DNA of 64,000 nucleotides, from contig KE993509.1 in NCBI GenBank assembly GCA_000466585.1, positions 1-64,000 on the forward strand. The letters run 5' to 3'. A model generated the notes under the pieces. That model was not told where the DNA came from. It made no database searches and was given only the letters and a program-made list of their open reading frames with translations. Every line of letters starts with the position of its first letter. Position 1 is the stretch's first letter. The DNA is from Clostridiales bacterium oral taxon 876 str. F0540 (GTDB taxonomy: Bacteria; Bacillota; Clostridia; Clostridiales; Clostridiaceae). Shown in pieces: positions 17,347 to 25,041 of the stretch. The translations under genes were made by a program, and so were the position numbers.

Positions 17347-18489
17347 TCAAAAGGTCTTTGCAATCCATCTCTCCATTCTATCCAAAGCTTCTTTCAGTGT
17401 ATCCATATCATAAGAATAAGAAATTCTCATATGACCCTCTCCTTCTTCTCCAAAGGCAGACCCCGGAACAGCTGCAACCTTCCCTTCTATTAGCAGCCTT
17501 TCACAGAAGTTTTCACTATCCATATTAAACTTTTTAATTGAAGGAAATATATAAAAAGCCCCTTTGGGAATATTGCTCTCCATCCCCATATTTATCAATC
17601 TATTGTAAACATAATCTTTTCTTTTCATAAATTCATCTCTCATTTTGTCTACTTCATTAAGGCAGTTAATAAGCCCTTCATATGCTCCCCACTGCACTAT
17701 AGATGGAGCGCATGATACACTATACTGGTGAACCTTCATGATCTGATCCATAAACTTTTTTTCTGCACACACATAACCTATCCTAAGCCCAGTCATAGAA
17801 AACATCTTTGAGAAACCGCTGACTAAAATAACTTTTGATTTTATATCTACAAATTGTGCAATTGAAAAATATTTATCATCATAGCACAGTGCACTATATA
17901 TTTCATCGGTAATTACAGTAATATCTTTTCTTTTTATTATTTCATAAAGTTTATTTCTATCCTTTTCAGAAAGTACAGCACCTGTAGGGTTTGAAGGATA
18001 CGATAAAACCATAACTTTCGGTTTTTCTTCAGCTATAATATTCTCAAGTTTATTAAAGTCTATTGAAAAATCTTTATTCAAACTATAGTTTATAACTTGA
18101 GCTCCTAAAAGTCTCACACAACTTTCATAAGCCGGATATGCAGGAGATGGAATTAAAACCTTGTCTTCCGGGTTAAGCAAAGCAGTAAAAGTTGATAAAA
18201 GAGCCTCACTTCCTCCAATGGTTATACATATTTCATCTCTTCCATAACTTATATCAAATCTTTCAAGATATCTTGATATTTCGCTTCTTAACTCCTCTAT
18301 ACCGGCATTTGATGTATATCCTGTTCTATCTTTTTCAATTGCCTCAATAATAGCGGCTTTTATTTTTGAAGGTACACTAAAATCCGGCTGACCAAGCGTT
18401 AATGATACAGCATCAGGAACCTGTGCTACCTTATTGAAAAATTTTCTTATGCCCGAAATTTCTATGTTTTTTACTTTGTTTGAAATCAT
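17347..18489 (-). CDS. Class I/II PLP aminotransferase, probable N-acetyl-LL-diaminopimelate aminotransferase
   Basis: This is a 380-residue fold-type I aminotransferase. Key positions are SYPSNPTGAVLS (about 163-174), Asp195 (TDEIY) and the PLP-binding Lys228 in SGFSKMFSMTGLRIGY. It closely resembles the PatA group of Bacillus. Its divergent neighbour is dapH, and the N-acetyl DAP route needs exactly this transamination step after DapH, so I infer that role. A general aspartate or aromatic aminotransferase cannot be excluded. No dapL-type enzyme or N-acetyl-DAP deacetylase is in the window. Confidence 0.8.
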   Translation of the reverse strand: MISNKVKNIEISGIRKFFNKVAQVPDAVSLTLGQPDFSVPSKIKAAIIEAIEKDRTGYTSNAGIEELRSEISRYLERFDISYGRDEICITIGGSEALLSTFTALLNPEDKVLIPSPAYPAYESCVRLLGAQVINYSLNKDFSIDFNKLENIIAEEKPKVMVLSYPSNPTGAVLSEKDRNKLYEIIKRKDITVITDEIYSALCYDDKYFSIAQFVDIKSKVILVSGFSKMFSMTGLRIGYVCAEKKFMDQIMKVHQYSVSCAPSIVQWGAYEGLINCLNEVDKMRDEFMKRKDYVYNRLINMGMESNIPKGAFYIFPSIKKFNMDSENFCERLLIEGKVAAVPGSAFGEEGEGHMRISYSYDMDTLKEALDRMERWIAKTF

Positions 18490-18661
18490 ATTATCTTCAC
18501 CTTTTCTTAAATCATTTATTTTAAAATTATATACCCTTTTAAAGTTGTTTAAAAGATTTTATTTAAAATATTGTGTACCCCTTTAATTTATTAAAGATTT
18601 TATATATAATCTATTGTATATATTTAATAATTATTGGCAGCAAAAGAAAGGAAGAGTATTT

Positions 18662-19372
18662 ATGGAATATAATTTCACAGATCCTTATGAAATTGCAAGA
18701 TTTATTAAAGAATCTAAGAAGACAACCCCAGTAAAAGCATATATTTCAGGTAACTTAGAAAATTGCGATTTTGGAAAAATAGATTATTACGGAACCGGCA
18801 GCTTTTTTGTCTTATTCGGCGAATCAAATGAGGTTTCTGATTTTATTATGAACAATAAAGAAAATATAATTAAATTTAAATTAGAGCATGATAGAAGAAA
18901 TTCAGCAATACCTCTTATGGATATATTAAATGTTGATGCCAGAATTGAACCCGGTGCAATTATTAGAGATAAAGTTGTTATAGGAAAAAATGCTGTAGTT
19001 ATGATGGGTGCAGTAATAAATATAGGTGCTGAAATCGGAGAAGGCGCCATGATAGATATGAATGCTGTAGTTGGAGCTAGAGGCAAGATAGGGAAAAGAG
19101 TGCACTTAGGTGCAGGAGCAGTAGTTGCGGGTGTTCTTGAACCTCCAAGCAAATCTCCATGCGAAATTGAAGACGATGTACTTATAGGTGCTAATGCAGT
19201 AATACTTGAAGGGGTAAAAATCGGAAAAGGTTCTGTTGTTGCAGCGGGCTCCGTGGTTGTTGAAGATGTACCTGAAGGCGTTGTAGTTGCCGGCACTCCT
19301 GCTAAAATAATTAAAACAGTTGACGATAGAACAAAGGAAAAGACTAAAATTCTTGAAGATTTACGCAAATAA
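18662..19372 (+). CDS. dapH: Tetrahydrodipicolinate N-acetyltransferase
   Basis: This 236-residue protein acetylates tetrahydrodipicolinate in the N-acetyl branch of DAP synthesis. The N-terminal domain (YEIARFIKESKKTTPVKAY) matches DapH. The rest is a left-handed beta helix of hexapeptide repeats ([IV]GxxxxI) from about residue 90 to 215. The start is ATG 18662, supported by AAGGAAG about 8 nt upstream. An in-frame upstream extension to 18614 has no ribosome binding site and is rejected. It is divergent from the aminotransferase gene, with 172 bp of shared promoter region. Confidence 0.93.
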   Translation: MEYNFTDPYEIARFIKESKKTTPVKAYISGNLENCDFGKIDYYGTGSFFVLFGESNEVSDFIMNNKENIIKFKLEHDRRNSAIPLMDILNVDARIEPGAIIRDKVVIGKNAVVMMGAVINIGAEIGEGAMIDMNAVVGARGKIGKRVHLGAGAVVAGVLEPPSKSPCEIEDDVLIGANAVILEGVKIGKGSVVAAGSVVVEDVPEGVVVAGTPAKIIKTVDDRTKEKTKILEDLRK

Positions 19373-19406
19373 AAAATTAGCAGAGGTTTTCCTCTGCTAA
19401 TTTTTT
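19371..19406. terminator. Bidirectional terminator between dapH and the SSB-like gene
   Basis: A perfect 16-bp inverted repeat consists of a run of six A, then TTAGCAGAGG, a TTTT loop and the complement (19371-19386/19391-19406). It serves the convergent genes on both sides. Confidence 0.9.
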
Positions 19407-19417
19407 ATAAAATAATA

Positions 19418-20092
19418 TTATTCCTCAATTTTTTCAATCATAACTTCTTCAGTTGTTTCTTGATTATTTGAGTCCTTGCTTACTCTCTCCATCTTAGATA
19501 TGGACACTTCATAGGCAACTTTTTTAATGCTTTCGGTATCTGAAATCTTCTTTTCATACTCTCTGCTCTGCAATCTTCCCCAAACTCTTATATTATCCCC
19601 TACTTCAAGTCCCTGACAGAATCTTGAATTTCTTCCCCAAGCTATTGTAGGTATATAATCTGATTTGTTATATGAACGGTTTACTGCCAAAAGCATATCA
19701 GCAATCTCTCTTCCAAAAGGAGTTGTCCTGTACACAGGCATTTTACATATATATCCATCAAGGAATATTTGGTTAGGATTTTTACTCTTTTCTATGCAGA
19801 ATTCAACATTCCTTGCAAAAACCGAAAGTATAAGTCTATTTGCGCCATCAACAAACTTATTATAAGATCTTAACTGTCCCTCAACAATAACCTCACTGCC
19901 TTCTTTAAGTTCCATTCCTCCTATAAGTCTTTCTGAAACCGTAACGCTTAAAATATCCTTAGCGTCACTTAATCTTGGTACTTCAAGATTAAAGGTATAA
20001 AAACCTTCTCCGTACATTTCGTGGCTAAATTGGAGCTCTGATACTATCTTGCCCTCCAAATAAATTTTATTGTTCAACATTAAATTGTCCAT
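19418..20092 (-). CDS. SSB-like protein with two OB folds
   Basis: This is a 224-residue protein with two tandem single-stranded-DNA-binding-like domains. The first spans about residues 5-105 (NNKIYLEGKIVSE, then DILSVTVSERL and EGSEVIVEGQLRSY). The second spans about 108-210 (NQIFLDGYICKMPVYRTTPFGREIADMLLAVNR, then YIPTIAWGRNSR and VGDNIRVWGRLQSREY). The second repeat is closest to true SSB. Ordinary SSB has one OB fold and an acidic tail ending in a DDDIPF-like tip; here the tail is acidic (EEVMIEKIEE) without that tip. It is probably an accessory DNA-binding protein rather than the replicative SSB. Confidence 0.75.
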   Translation of the reverse strand: MDNLMLNNKIYLEGKIVSELQFSHEMYGEGFYTFNLEVPRLSDAKDILSVTVSERLIGGMELKEGSEVIVEGQLRSYNKFVDGANRLILSVFARNVEFCIEKSKNPNQIFLDGYICKMPVYRTTPFGREIADMLLAVNRSYNKSDYIPTIAWGRNSRFCQGLEVGDNIRVWGRLQSREYEKKISDTESIKKVAYEVSISKMERVSKDSNNQETTEEVMIEKIEE

Positions 20093-20171
20093 CGTAACCC
20101 CTCTTTCCCTTAGTTTTGAATTACCTACACAAAATATAAATATTCAAAACAAATACAAAATATAACTATTT

Positions 20172-20681
20172 TTATTTTAAAACTAATATTTTTTCACTTA
20201 ATTTTTCTTCAATATTTCCTGACTCAATTCCCTCCAAAAGGCCAATAGTAATGGCTGTTATTAAAGAGTAAAGCTCACTGTCATTTTTATAGCTTAGCTT
20301 AACAGGAATCTCTTGAGGCTCTATAGCACTAGAGTTTTCTATACCTATATATCTCTGAAGGCAGTATACAAAACCAGCTCCCTGCTCAATACTCGAAACA
20401 GTTACTGTATTTTTACTGCTTAGCCCAAAGGTTATCAAATACCCAAACATATTCATACTGCTTTCTAATATGTTATCTGTGTTAACTAAGCAGTAATCTG
20501 CCCTAAATTCCCCCTTTATATCTCCGTTAACTCCATTAATTACTGCATAATCAACAGAATAATTATTAGAAAAATCAGCAGGCTGAAGTGAATATTCTAT
20601 ACCCAGTGAATTAAGATTATGAATTAAACTAGTTCTAAAGCTTTCATCCTTAACACTTTCAATAATAAGTATATCAATCAT
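20172..20681 (-). CDS. Hypothetical protein
   Basis: I do not recognise this 169-residue protein. It has no signal peptide or membrane helix. It begins with a beta strand (MIDILIIESV) followed by a helix rich in Ser/Asn, and ends with a hydrophobic helix (SLITAITIGLLEGIESG) and an acidic/basic tail (EEKLSEKILVLK). The pattern of alternating short strands suggests an alpha/beta fold, perhaps a degenerate nucleotide- or ligand-binding domain. It lies between the SSB-like gene (79-nt gap) and the PdaB-like deacetylase, in the same direction as both. Confidence 0.7.
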   Translation of the reverse strand: MIDILIIESVKDESFRTSLIHNLNSLGIEYSLQPADFSNNYSVDYAVINGVNGDIKGEFRADYCLVNTDNILESSMNMFGYLITFGLSSKNTVTVSSIEQGAGFVYCLQRYIGIENSSAIEPQEIPVKLSYKNDSELYSLITAITIGLLEGIESGNIEEKLSEKILVLK

Positions 20682-20797
20682 AAAATCATCTCCCCATTAT
20701 AAATAGCTTTAACTTATTTTAAACAGGAGCAATGATTTTATACTTTTAGGATATACTTTTCCATTATAATACATTTTTATTATATGTTTCAATAATA

Positions 20798-21565
20798 TTA
20801 TTTTTTTATCTGTTTTCCTGAAGCATCAATATAGTAATTGTCTTTATAAATTAAATCAGAAACCTTAACAAAGCTGTACCCATCCTTTTTAAGCTTTTCA
20901 ATTATTCTAGGCAAAGTTTCCGGAGTATATTTTGCGTTATTATGAAACAACAAAATAGAACCTGGCTTAGTATTTTTTATAACTCTGTTATACTCAATAT
21001 CAGGCCCGTTTTCCTTCCAGTCGATACTGTCCACATCCCATTGAATAGCATAACGCCCGGTTTGCTCAACAGTTTTTACCGTCATATCATTATAATCTCC
21101 GGAAGGGAATCTAAATAGCTTTGTTCCCTGCCCTGTAATAGAAATTATTTTAGAATCGCAAGCCATTATTTCCTGAATAAGTTTTTCTCTTGATATAGTA
21201 TTTATATTTGGATGCTTATTTGTATGATTTCCTAATTCGTGCCCCCTTTTAACAATTTCTTTTACGGTATTTTCATTATCATCGATCCAGCCTCCTACTA
21301 TAAAGAAGGTACACTTGATATTGTATTTGTCCAATATGTCTAAAAGCTTTATAGTATAGTCTTCCCCCCAGCTGACATCAAAAGTGATTGCAACATTTTT
21401 ATCTTTAGTATCTACCGAATATATAGGCAGACTTTTATGTACTAATCTAAAAACACCTAAGCTTTTATAATTTATTCCTATCGATGCTGCAGCACTTATA
21501 ATAAGTAATGATAAAGCTAAAATTGCTTTCTTAGTTATAGAACTTTTCCTATCCCAATTTCTCAT
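20798..21565 (-). CDS. Polysaccharide deacetylase, PdaB-like (probably sporulation)
   Basis: This 255-residue protein is membrane-anchored by one N-terminal helix (about residues 13-33) and carries a NodB-type deacetylase domain outside the membrane. Motif 1 is TFDVSWGED instead of the usual TFDDG, which matches the PdaB subgroup of spore formers. Motif 2, HTNKH, gives the metal-binding His pair and motif 3 is RFPSGDYN. Loss of the second Asp of motif 1 is typical for PdaB but leaves open how active it is. A role in spore cortex or cell-wall modification is inferred from family membership. Confidence 0.85.
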   Translation of the reverse strand: MRNWDRKSSITKKAILALSLLIISAAASIGINYKSLGVFRLVHKSLPIYSVDTKDKNVAITFDVSWGEDYTIKLLDILDKYNIKCTFFIVGGWIDDNENTVKEIVKRGHELGNHTNKHPNINTISREKLIQEIMACDSKIISITGQGTKLFRFPSGDYNDMTVKTVEQTGRYAIQWDVDSIDWKENGPDIEYNRVIKNTKPGSILLFHNNAKYTPETLPRIIEKLKKDGYSFVKVSDLIYKDNYYIDASGKQIKK

Positions 21566-21734
21566 ACCTCTCCCTCTTCAAATTTACTTTCCCTATAATT
21601 TTATTCCTAATAATAAATTATATTACTGTGTTTTAAAGTGGAAAGGTAAGGAATCCATTCCTGCAATATCACAGTATATACAGTATTTTATTGTATAAAC
21701 TATTATCATCATTAATTTGAAAGGAGATTTTATT

Positions 21735-21968
21735 ATGGCACTTGGTCAATCTGGAAATAAAAGAAACCAATTAGTACCTGAAGCACATAAAATTCTGGAT
21801 AATATGAAATACGAAATAGCTGAAGAACTTGACCTTGGGGTTCATCAAGGTTCAGAGGATTACTGGGGGTCTGTAAGTTCAAAAAATTGCGGACGCGTAG
21901 GCGGAGAAATGGTAAAAAGACTAATTAATTTAGCAGAAAAAGAACTATTAAATGGGAACAAAGCATAA
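21735..21968 (+). CDS. Alpha/beta-type small acid-soluble spore protein
   Basis: This 77-residue DNA-binding spore protein shows the GPR-cleavage region KYEIAEELDLGV and the second conserved helix CGRVGGEMVKRLI. These proteins coat forespore DNA and protect it from UV and heat. ATG 21735 is chosen because AAAGGAG lies 9 nt upstream; an in-frame TTG at 21717 overlaps that site. It is probably monocistronic, with a terminator directly downstream. Confidence 0.93.
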   Translation: MALGQSGNKRNQLVPEAHKILDNMKYEIAEELDLGVHQGSEDYWGSVSSKNCGRVGGEMVKRLINLAEKELLNGNKA

Positions 21969-21986
21969 AATACATATTATAAAATA

Positions 21987-22016
21987 TAAAAGCACCGATT
22001 TATTTCGGTGCTTTTT
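21987..22016 (+). terminator. Terminator of the spore protein gene
   Basis: The stem AGCACCGA/TCGGTGCT (21991-21998 and 22005-22012) is flanked by an A run and followed by TTTTT. Confidence 0.85.
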
Positions 22017-22057
22017 ATGTTATAATATACTTAAAAATCATTATAGGGGGATAGACT

Positions 22058-22582
22058 ATGTTTGGAGATACTTCAGATTTAGCAGAAAATAAATTATTGC
22101 TGCTTTATATATTTGATAAACTTAAGCTTCCAATTTCAAATATACAAATAACGCAAATTGTTCTTGAAAATAATTTTATTAATTATTTTACTCTTCACCA
22201 ATACATATCAGAGTTAATATCCTCTGGATTTTTGGAATATACCTCTGAAGAGACTAAACATAGATTGCTTATATCAAATAAAGGTTCCAGAGTTTTATCC
22301 ATGTTCGCCGAGAGACTTCCTAAGGACAAAATTGAGATACTTGATAATTATTTAAATAGGCATATGGATAAGATTAAAAAGGAAATTAATATTACTGCTG
22401 ACTATACTATAGAGAAAGATAACAATTATATTGTTAATTTGAAGGCAACTGAAAATAATATAATACTTATTGATTTAAAAATAAGTGTTCCTTCAAATAA
22501 GCAGGCAAGAGACCTTTGCAGTAAGTGGAAAAGCAATTCAGCTGAAATTTACAGTAGTATTCTCAGAACTTTAATAGATTAA
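22058..22582 (+). CDS. DUF4364 family protein (winged-helix-like)
   Basis: This 174-residue protein of the DUF4364 family is common in clostridia. The N-terminal half (ENKLLLLYIFDKLKLPISN, then ITQIVLENNFINYFTLHQYISELISSGFL) reads as a winged-helix DNA-binding domain. The C-terminal half is a small alpha/beta domain. The target is unknown. AGGGGG precedes the ATG. Its stop overlaps that of the convergent propeller gene by 4 bases. Confidence 0.8.
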   Translation: MFGDTSDLAENKLLLLYIFDKLKLPISNIQITQIVLENNFINYFTLHQYISELISSGFLEYTSEETKHRLLISNKGSRVLSMFAERLPKDKIEILDNYLNRHMDKIKKEINITADYTIEKDNNYIVNLKATENNIILIDLKISVPSNKQARDLCSKWKSNSAEIYSSILRTLID

Positions 22583-23463
22583 ACCAAAGTCATTCCTGTA
22601 GGTTCACCACCTACGGCTATGACTTTTTTAGTTTCTTTTTCAAGATCAACCTTCACCAAAACATTATTGTAATTGTCTCCTGCGTATACATATTTATCTT
22701 TTTTAACTATACCTCTAGGCATGCCTCCTACTCTAACTCTTTTTTCTTCTCTTCTATTATAAATATCTATAATGCTTAAAGTTCCATCAGCGAAGTTTGA
22801 TATAAAGCATCGTTTTCCTTCCATGAAAATATCTACCGGGCAGCTTCCTGCTTCTATCCTTCCTAAACTTTCAAAGCTGTTTGAATCTATTATATTTAAA
22901 GTCCCATTTATATTTAACCCCATGTTGCTTTCACACACCAATATATAGCTTCCATCTTCTGAGAAAATAGCTTTTGTCGGATATGCCTCTACTTTTATGC
23001 TTTTTATACATTCATTGCAGGTTAAATCAATAAGAGTTATATTCTCACTATGCATATTTGATACTACTGCTAAATTTTTATTTTTGCATATACTTATGCT
23101 GTGTGGAAAAATTCCGCAAGGTACTTCTTCAATTATTTTCTTTTTAGCTAAACTAAAAAGAAACAAACTATTTGTTTCTCCGCATATAATATAAGCATTA
23201 TCTCCCCATATTTTAACTCCATTGCAGTGCATTCCTATAAAATGATTTTCAACTTCTTTTCCTTCTTTAAGGCTAATAAAGGATAGGCTGTTACTATAAA
23301 TATTTGCTGATAAAAGCATATCATTATAAATACACAAATCATGTGGGCCTGCTTTACTTATCTTGTCCACTCCTACGGGTATCCGATATTCTTCTTTGAA
23401 CTCATCAAGATTGATTTTTGAAATATTATCACTTGAAGTATTACAAACATACAAAAATCCCAT
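22579..23463 (-). CDS. YncE-like beta-propeller protein
   Basis: This 294-residue protein is built from about seven repeats of roughly 42 residues, each with strands such as GFLYVCNTSSDNISKINL and RCFISNFADGTLSIIDI. The layout is that of a seven-bladed YncE/YVTN propeller. No signal peptide is present, so it appears cytoplasmic, unlike many YncE proteins that are secreted. Function and ligand are unknown. The start ATG 23463 has GGGGGTG about 6 nt upstream; an in-frame GTG at 23472 overlaps that Shine-Dalgarno. It is convergent with the DUF4364 gene, with a TTAA overlap of the stops. Confidence 0.75.
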   Translation of the reverse strand: MGFLYVCNTSSDNISKINLDEFKEEYRIPVGVDKISKAGPHDLCIYNDMLLSANIYSNSLSFISLKEGKEVENHFIGMHCNGVKIWGDNAYIICGETNSLFLFSLAKKKIIEEVPCGIFPHSISICKNKNLAVVSNMHSENITLIDLTCNECIKSIKVEAYPTKAIFSEDGSYILVCESNMGLNINGTLNIIDSNSFESLGRIEAGSCPVDIFMEGKRCFISNFADGTLSIIDIYNRREEKRVRVGGMPRGIVKKDKYVYAGDNYNNVLVKVDLEKETKKVIAVGGEPTGMTLV

Positions 23464-23524
23464 TCTTATCACCCCCGTTATACTATTATATAATATGTAG
23501 CTAAAGTAAAACTGTTAATAAAAA

Positions 23525-23556
23525 CAAACAAAAAAGGCAGATTAAATCTACCTTTA
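23525..23556 (-). terminator. Terminator of folC
   Basis: Minus-strand stem GGTAGATT/AATCTGCC (one wobble) with a very short loop, followed by TTTTTTGTTT. It starts at the folC stop codon. Confidence 0.75.
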
Positions 23557-24858
23557 TTTCTGATAATTTTTAATTATTTTTCTCATATCACCAATCATAT
23601 ATAGTGAACCGGATATAAGAAGCATATCCTCTTTATTGCAATACCTTAAAGCTTTTTCATAGGCTTTTGCATAATCTTCAATTACTTCTACATTTTTATT
23701 AACTTTCATAATTTCTTCTGAAAGATCTTTTGCTAGTTCTGCTCTTTCAGAGTTTGGGGTTACTGCAATAATCTTTTTTGCCTTAGGTGCTATAACATTA
23801 ATCATAGCCTCCACCTGCTTGTCCGCAAGTATTCCTAAAATCAAAATAATATCATTATACTTAAAATAGTAATCAATACTTTCCGCAAGTTTTCTTATAC
23901 CGTCAATATTATGTGCTCCATCTATCACTACTAAAGGATTATCCGACATAATTTCTAATCTTCCAGGCCATTTTACTTTATTTAAGCCATTAATTATATC
24001 TGCTTCACATAAATTAGCTCCCAGTTTATTTAATTCCTCTACTGCATGTAAAGCTACTGCACAATTTAAGAGCTGATGCTTTCCTAGAAGGGATAAATCA
24101 ACTTTGTAGTATTTTTCGTCAGTATTGATCTCTATTTCTTGAAGAAGATTTTGATTATGATTAATCACATCTATAAATCTTACACTTTGTTCTTTAACCT
24201 CTATAAGCTTCGAGTTTCTGTCTTCACATATTTTTTTTATAACTTTATAGCTTTCTTCAAGTTGTGGGTACATCACTAGAGGTATTCCTTCCTTAATTAT
24301 ACCTGCCTTTTCATAAGCAATTTCAGCTAAAGTATTACCAAGAATTTTCATATGGTCATAGCTTATTGAAGTTATAATACTTAAGACAGGAATAATAACA
24401 TTTGTTGAATCTAATCTTCCCCCTAGGCCTACCTCAACAACTGCATAATCAACCTTTTGATTATAAAAATATAAAAACATAGCACAAGTTATAATTTCAA
24501 ACTCAGTAGGATGCTCATAGCCAAGCTGCAAGACCTTGTCAACTGCTTTTGATACATCTGTTACAATATTGCTCAAATCCTCTTTGGGAATATTAACTCC
24601 GTTAATTTGAATTCTCTCTTCAAACTCTTCAAGAAATGGCGATGTATACATTCCTACCTTATAACCGGCTGCTTTTAAAATTTCAGCAAGCATTGCTGTT
24701 GTAGAACCTTTTCCGTTTGTCCCTGCTATATGTATACATCTTAACTTTTTATGGGGATTTCCCAGAAGTTCAAGAATTTTTTCAGTTCTTTCAAGACCAT
24801 AGTTGCTGCCAAACTTTGCAGTGTTATGAATATATTTCATAGCTTCAGAGTAATTCAA
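23554..24858 (-). CDS. folC: Bifunctional folylpolyglutamate / dihydrofolate synthase
   Basis: This Mur-ligase-like cytosolic enzyme adds glutamate to dihydropteroate or folates. The 434-residue protein has the P-loop GTNGKGSTT at residues 46-54, the omega-loop region GMYTSPFLEEFEERIQING and VEVGLGGRLDSTN. The C-terminal ligase domain has PLVVIDGAHN. Length and motif order are normal. Its transcript ends at the hairpin at its stop codon. It lies downstream of valS in the same direction, with a 180-nt gap holding a long inverted repeat. Confidence 0.93.
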   Translation of the reverse strand: MNYSEAMKYIHNTAKFGSNYGLERTEKILELLGNPHKKLRCIHIAGTNGKGSTTAMLAEILKAAGYKVGMYTSPFLEEFEERIQINGVNIPKEDLSNIVTDVSKAVDKVLQLGYEHPTEFEIITCAMFLYFYNQKVDYAVVEVGLGGRLDSTNVIIPVLSIITSISYDHMKILGNTLAEIAYEKAGIIKEGIPLVMYPQLEESYKVIKKICEDRNSKLIEVKEQSVRFIDVINHNQNLLQEIEINTDEKYYKVDLSLLGKHQLLNCAVALHAVEELNKLGANLCEADIINGLNKVKWPGRLEIMSDNPLVVIDGAHNIDGIRKLAESIDYYFKYNDIILILGILADKQVEAMINVIAPKAKKIIAVTPNSERAELAKDLSEEIMKVNKNVEVIEDYAKAYEKALRYCNKEDMLLISGSLYMIGDMRKIIKNYQK

Positions 24859-24911
24859 AGTATCACCTCCAACACAATTTCGTTAAAATAATTAGTGTGG
24901 AACTTAAATTT

Positions 24912-25024
24912 AGAATGTAGAATTAAATGAAGTTATTCAAGTATAAAATGATATAAATAATCCTTGCTCATTTCACTGAAAAATCCTCAAAATAGATTTT
25001 CTTCATTAATAATTCTACATTCTA
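24912..25024. repeat. Imperfect inverted repeat with 21-24 nt arms between valS and folC
   Basis: The left arm at 24912-24932 and the right arm at about 25001-25024 are complementary (AGAATGTAGAATTAAATGAAG against its complement with a 3-nt insertion) around a loop of about 68 nt. The right arm contains TTCTACATTCTACA. It could be a remnant miniature inverted-repeat element or a weak 3'-end structure for the valS transcript. It is too AT-rich to decide. Confidence 0.45.
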
Positions 25025-25041
25025 CATACTACATTGATAGT

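Noticed and set aside
18787..19368. Open frame of 193 codons on the minus strand inside dapH
   Set aside because: It is antisense to a well-conserved hexapeptide-repeat enzyme; its Ser/Thr/Pro/Ile-rich composition is the mirror image of those repeats and there is no ribosome binding site.
24900..25041. CRISPR-like or tandem repeat array
   Set aside because: The repeated TTCTACAT words are just the arms of one inverted repeat; no regular spacers exist here or elsewhere in the window.
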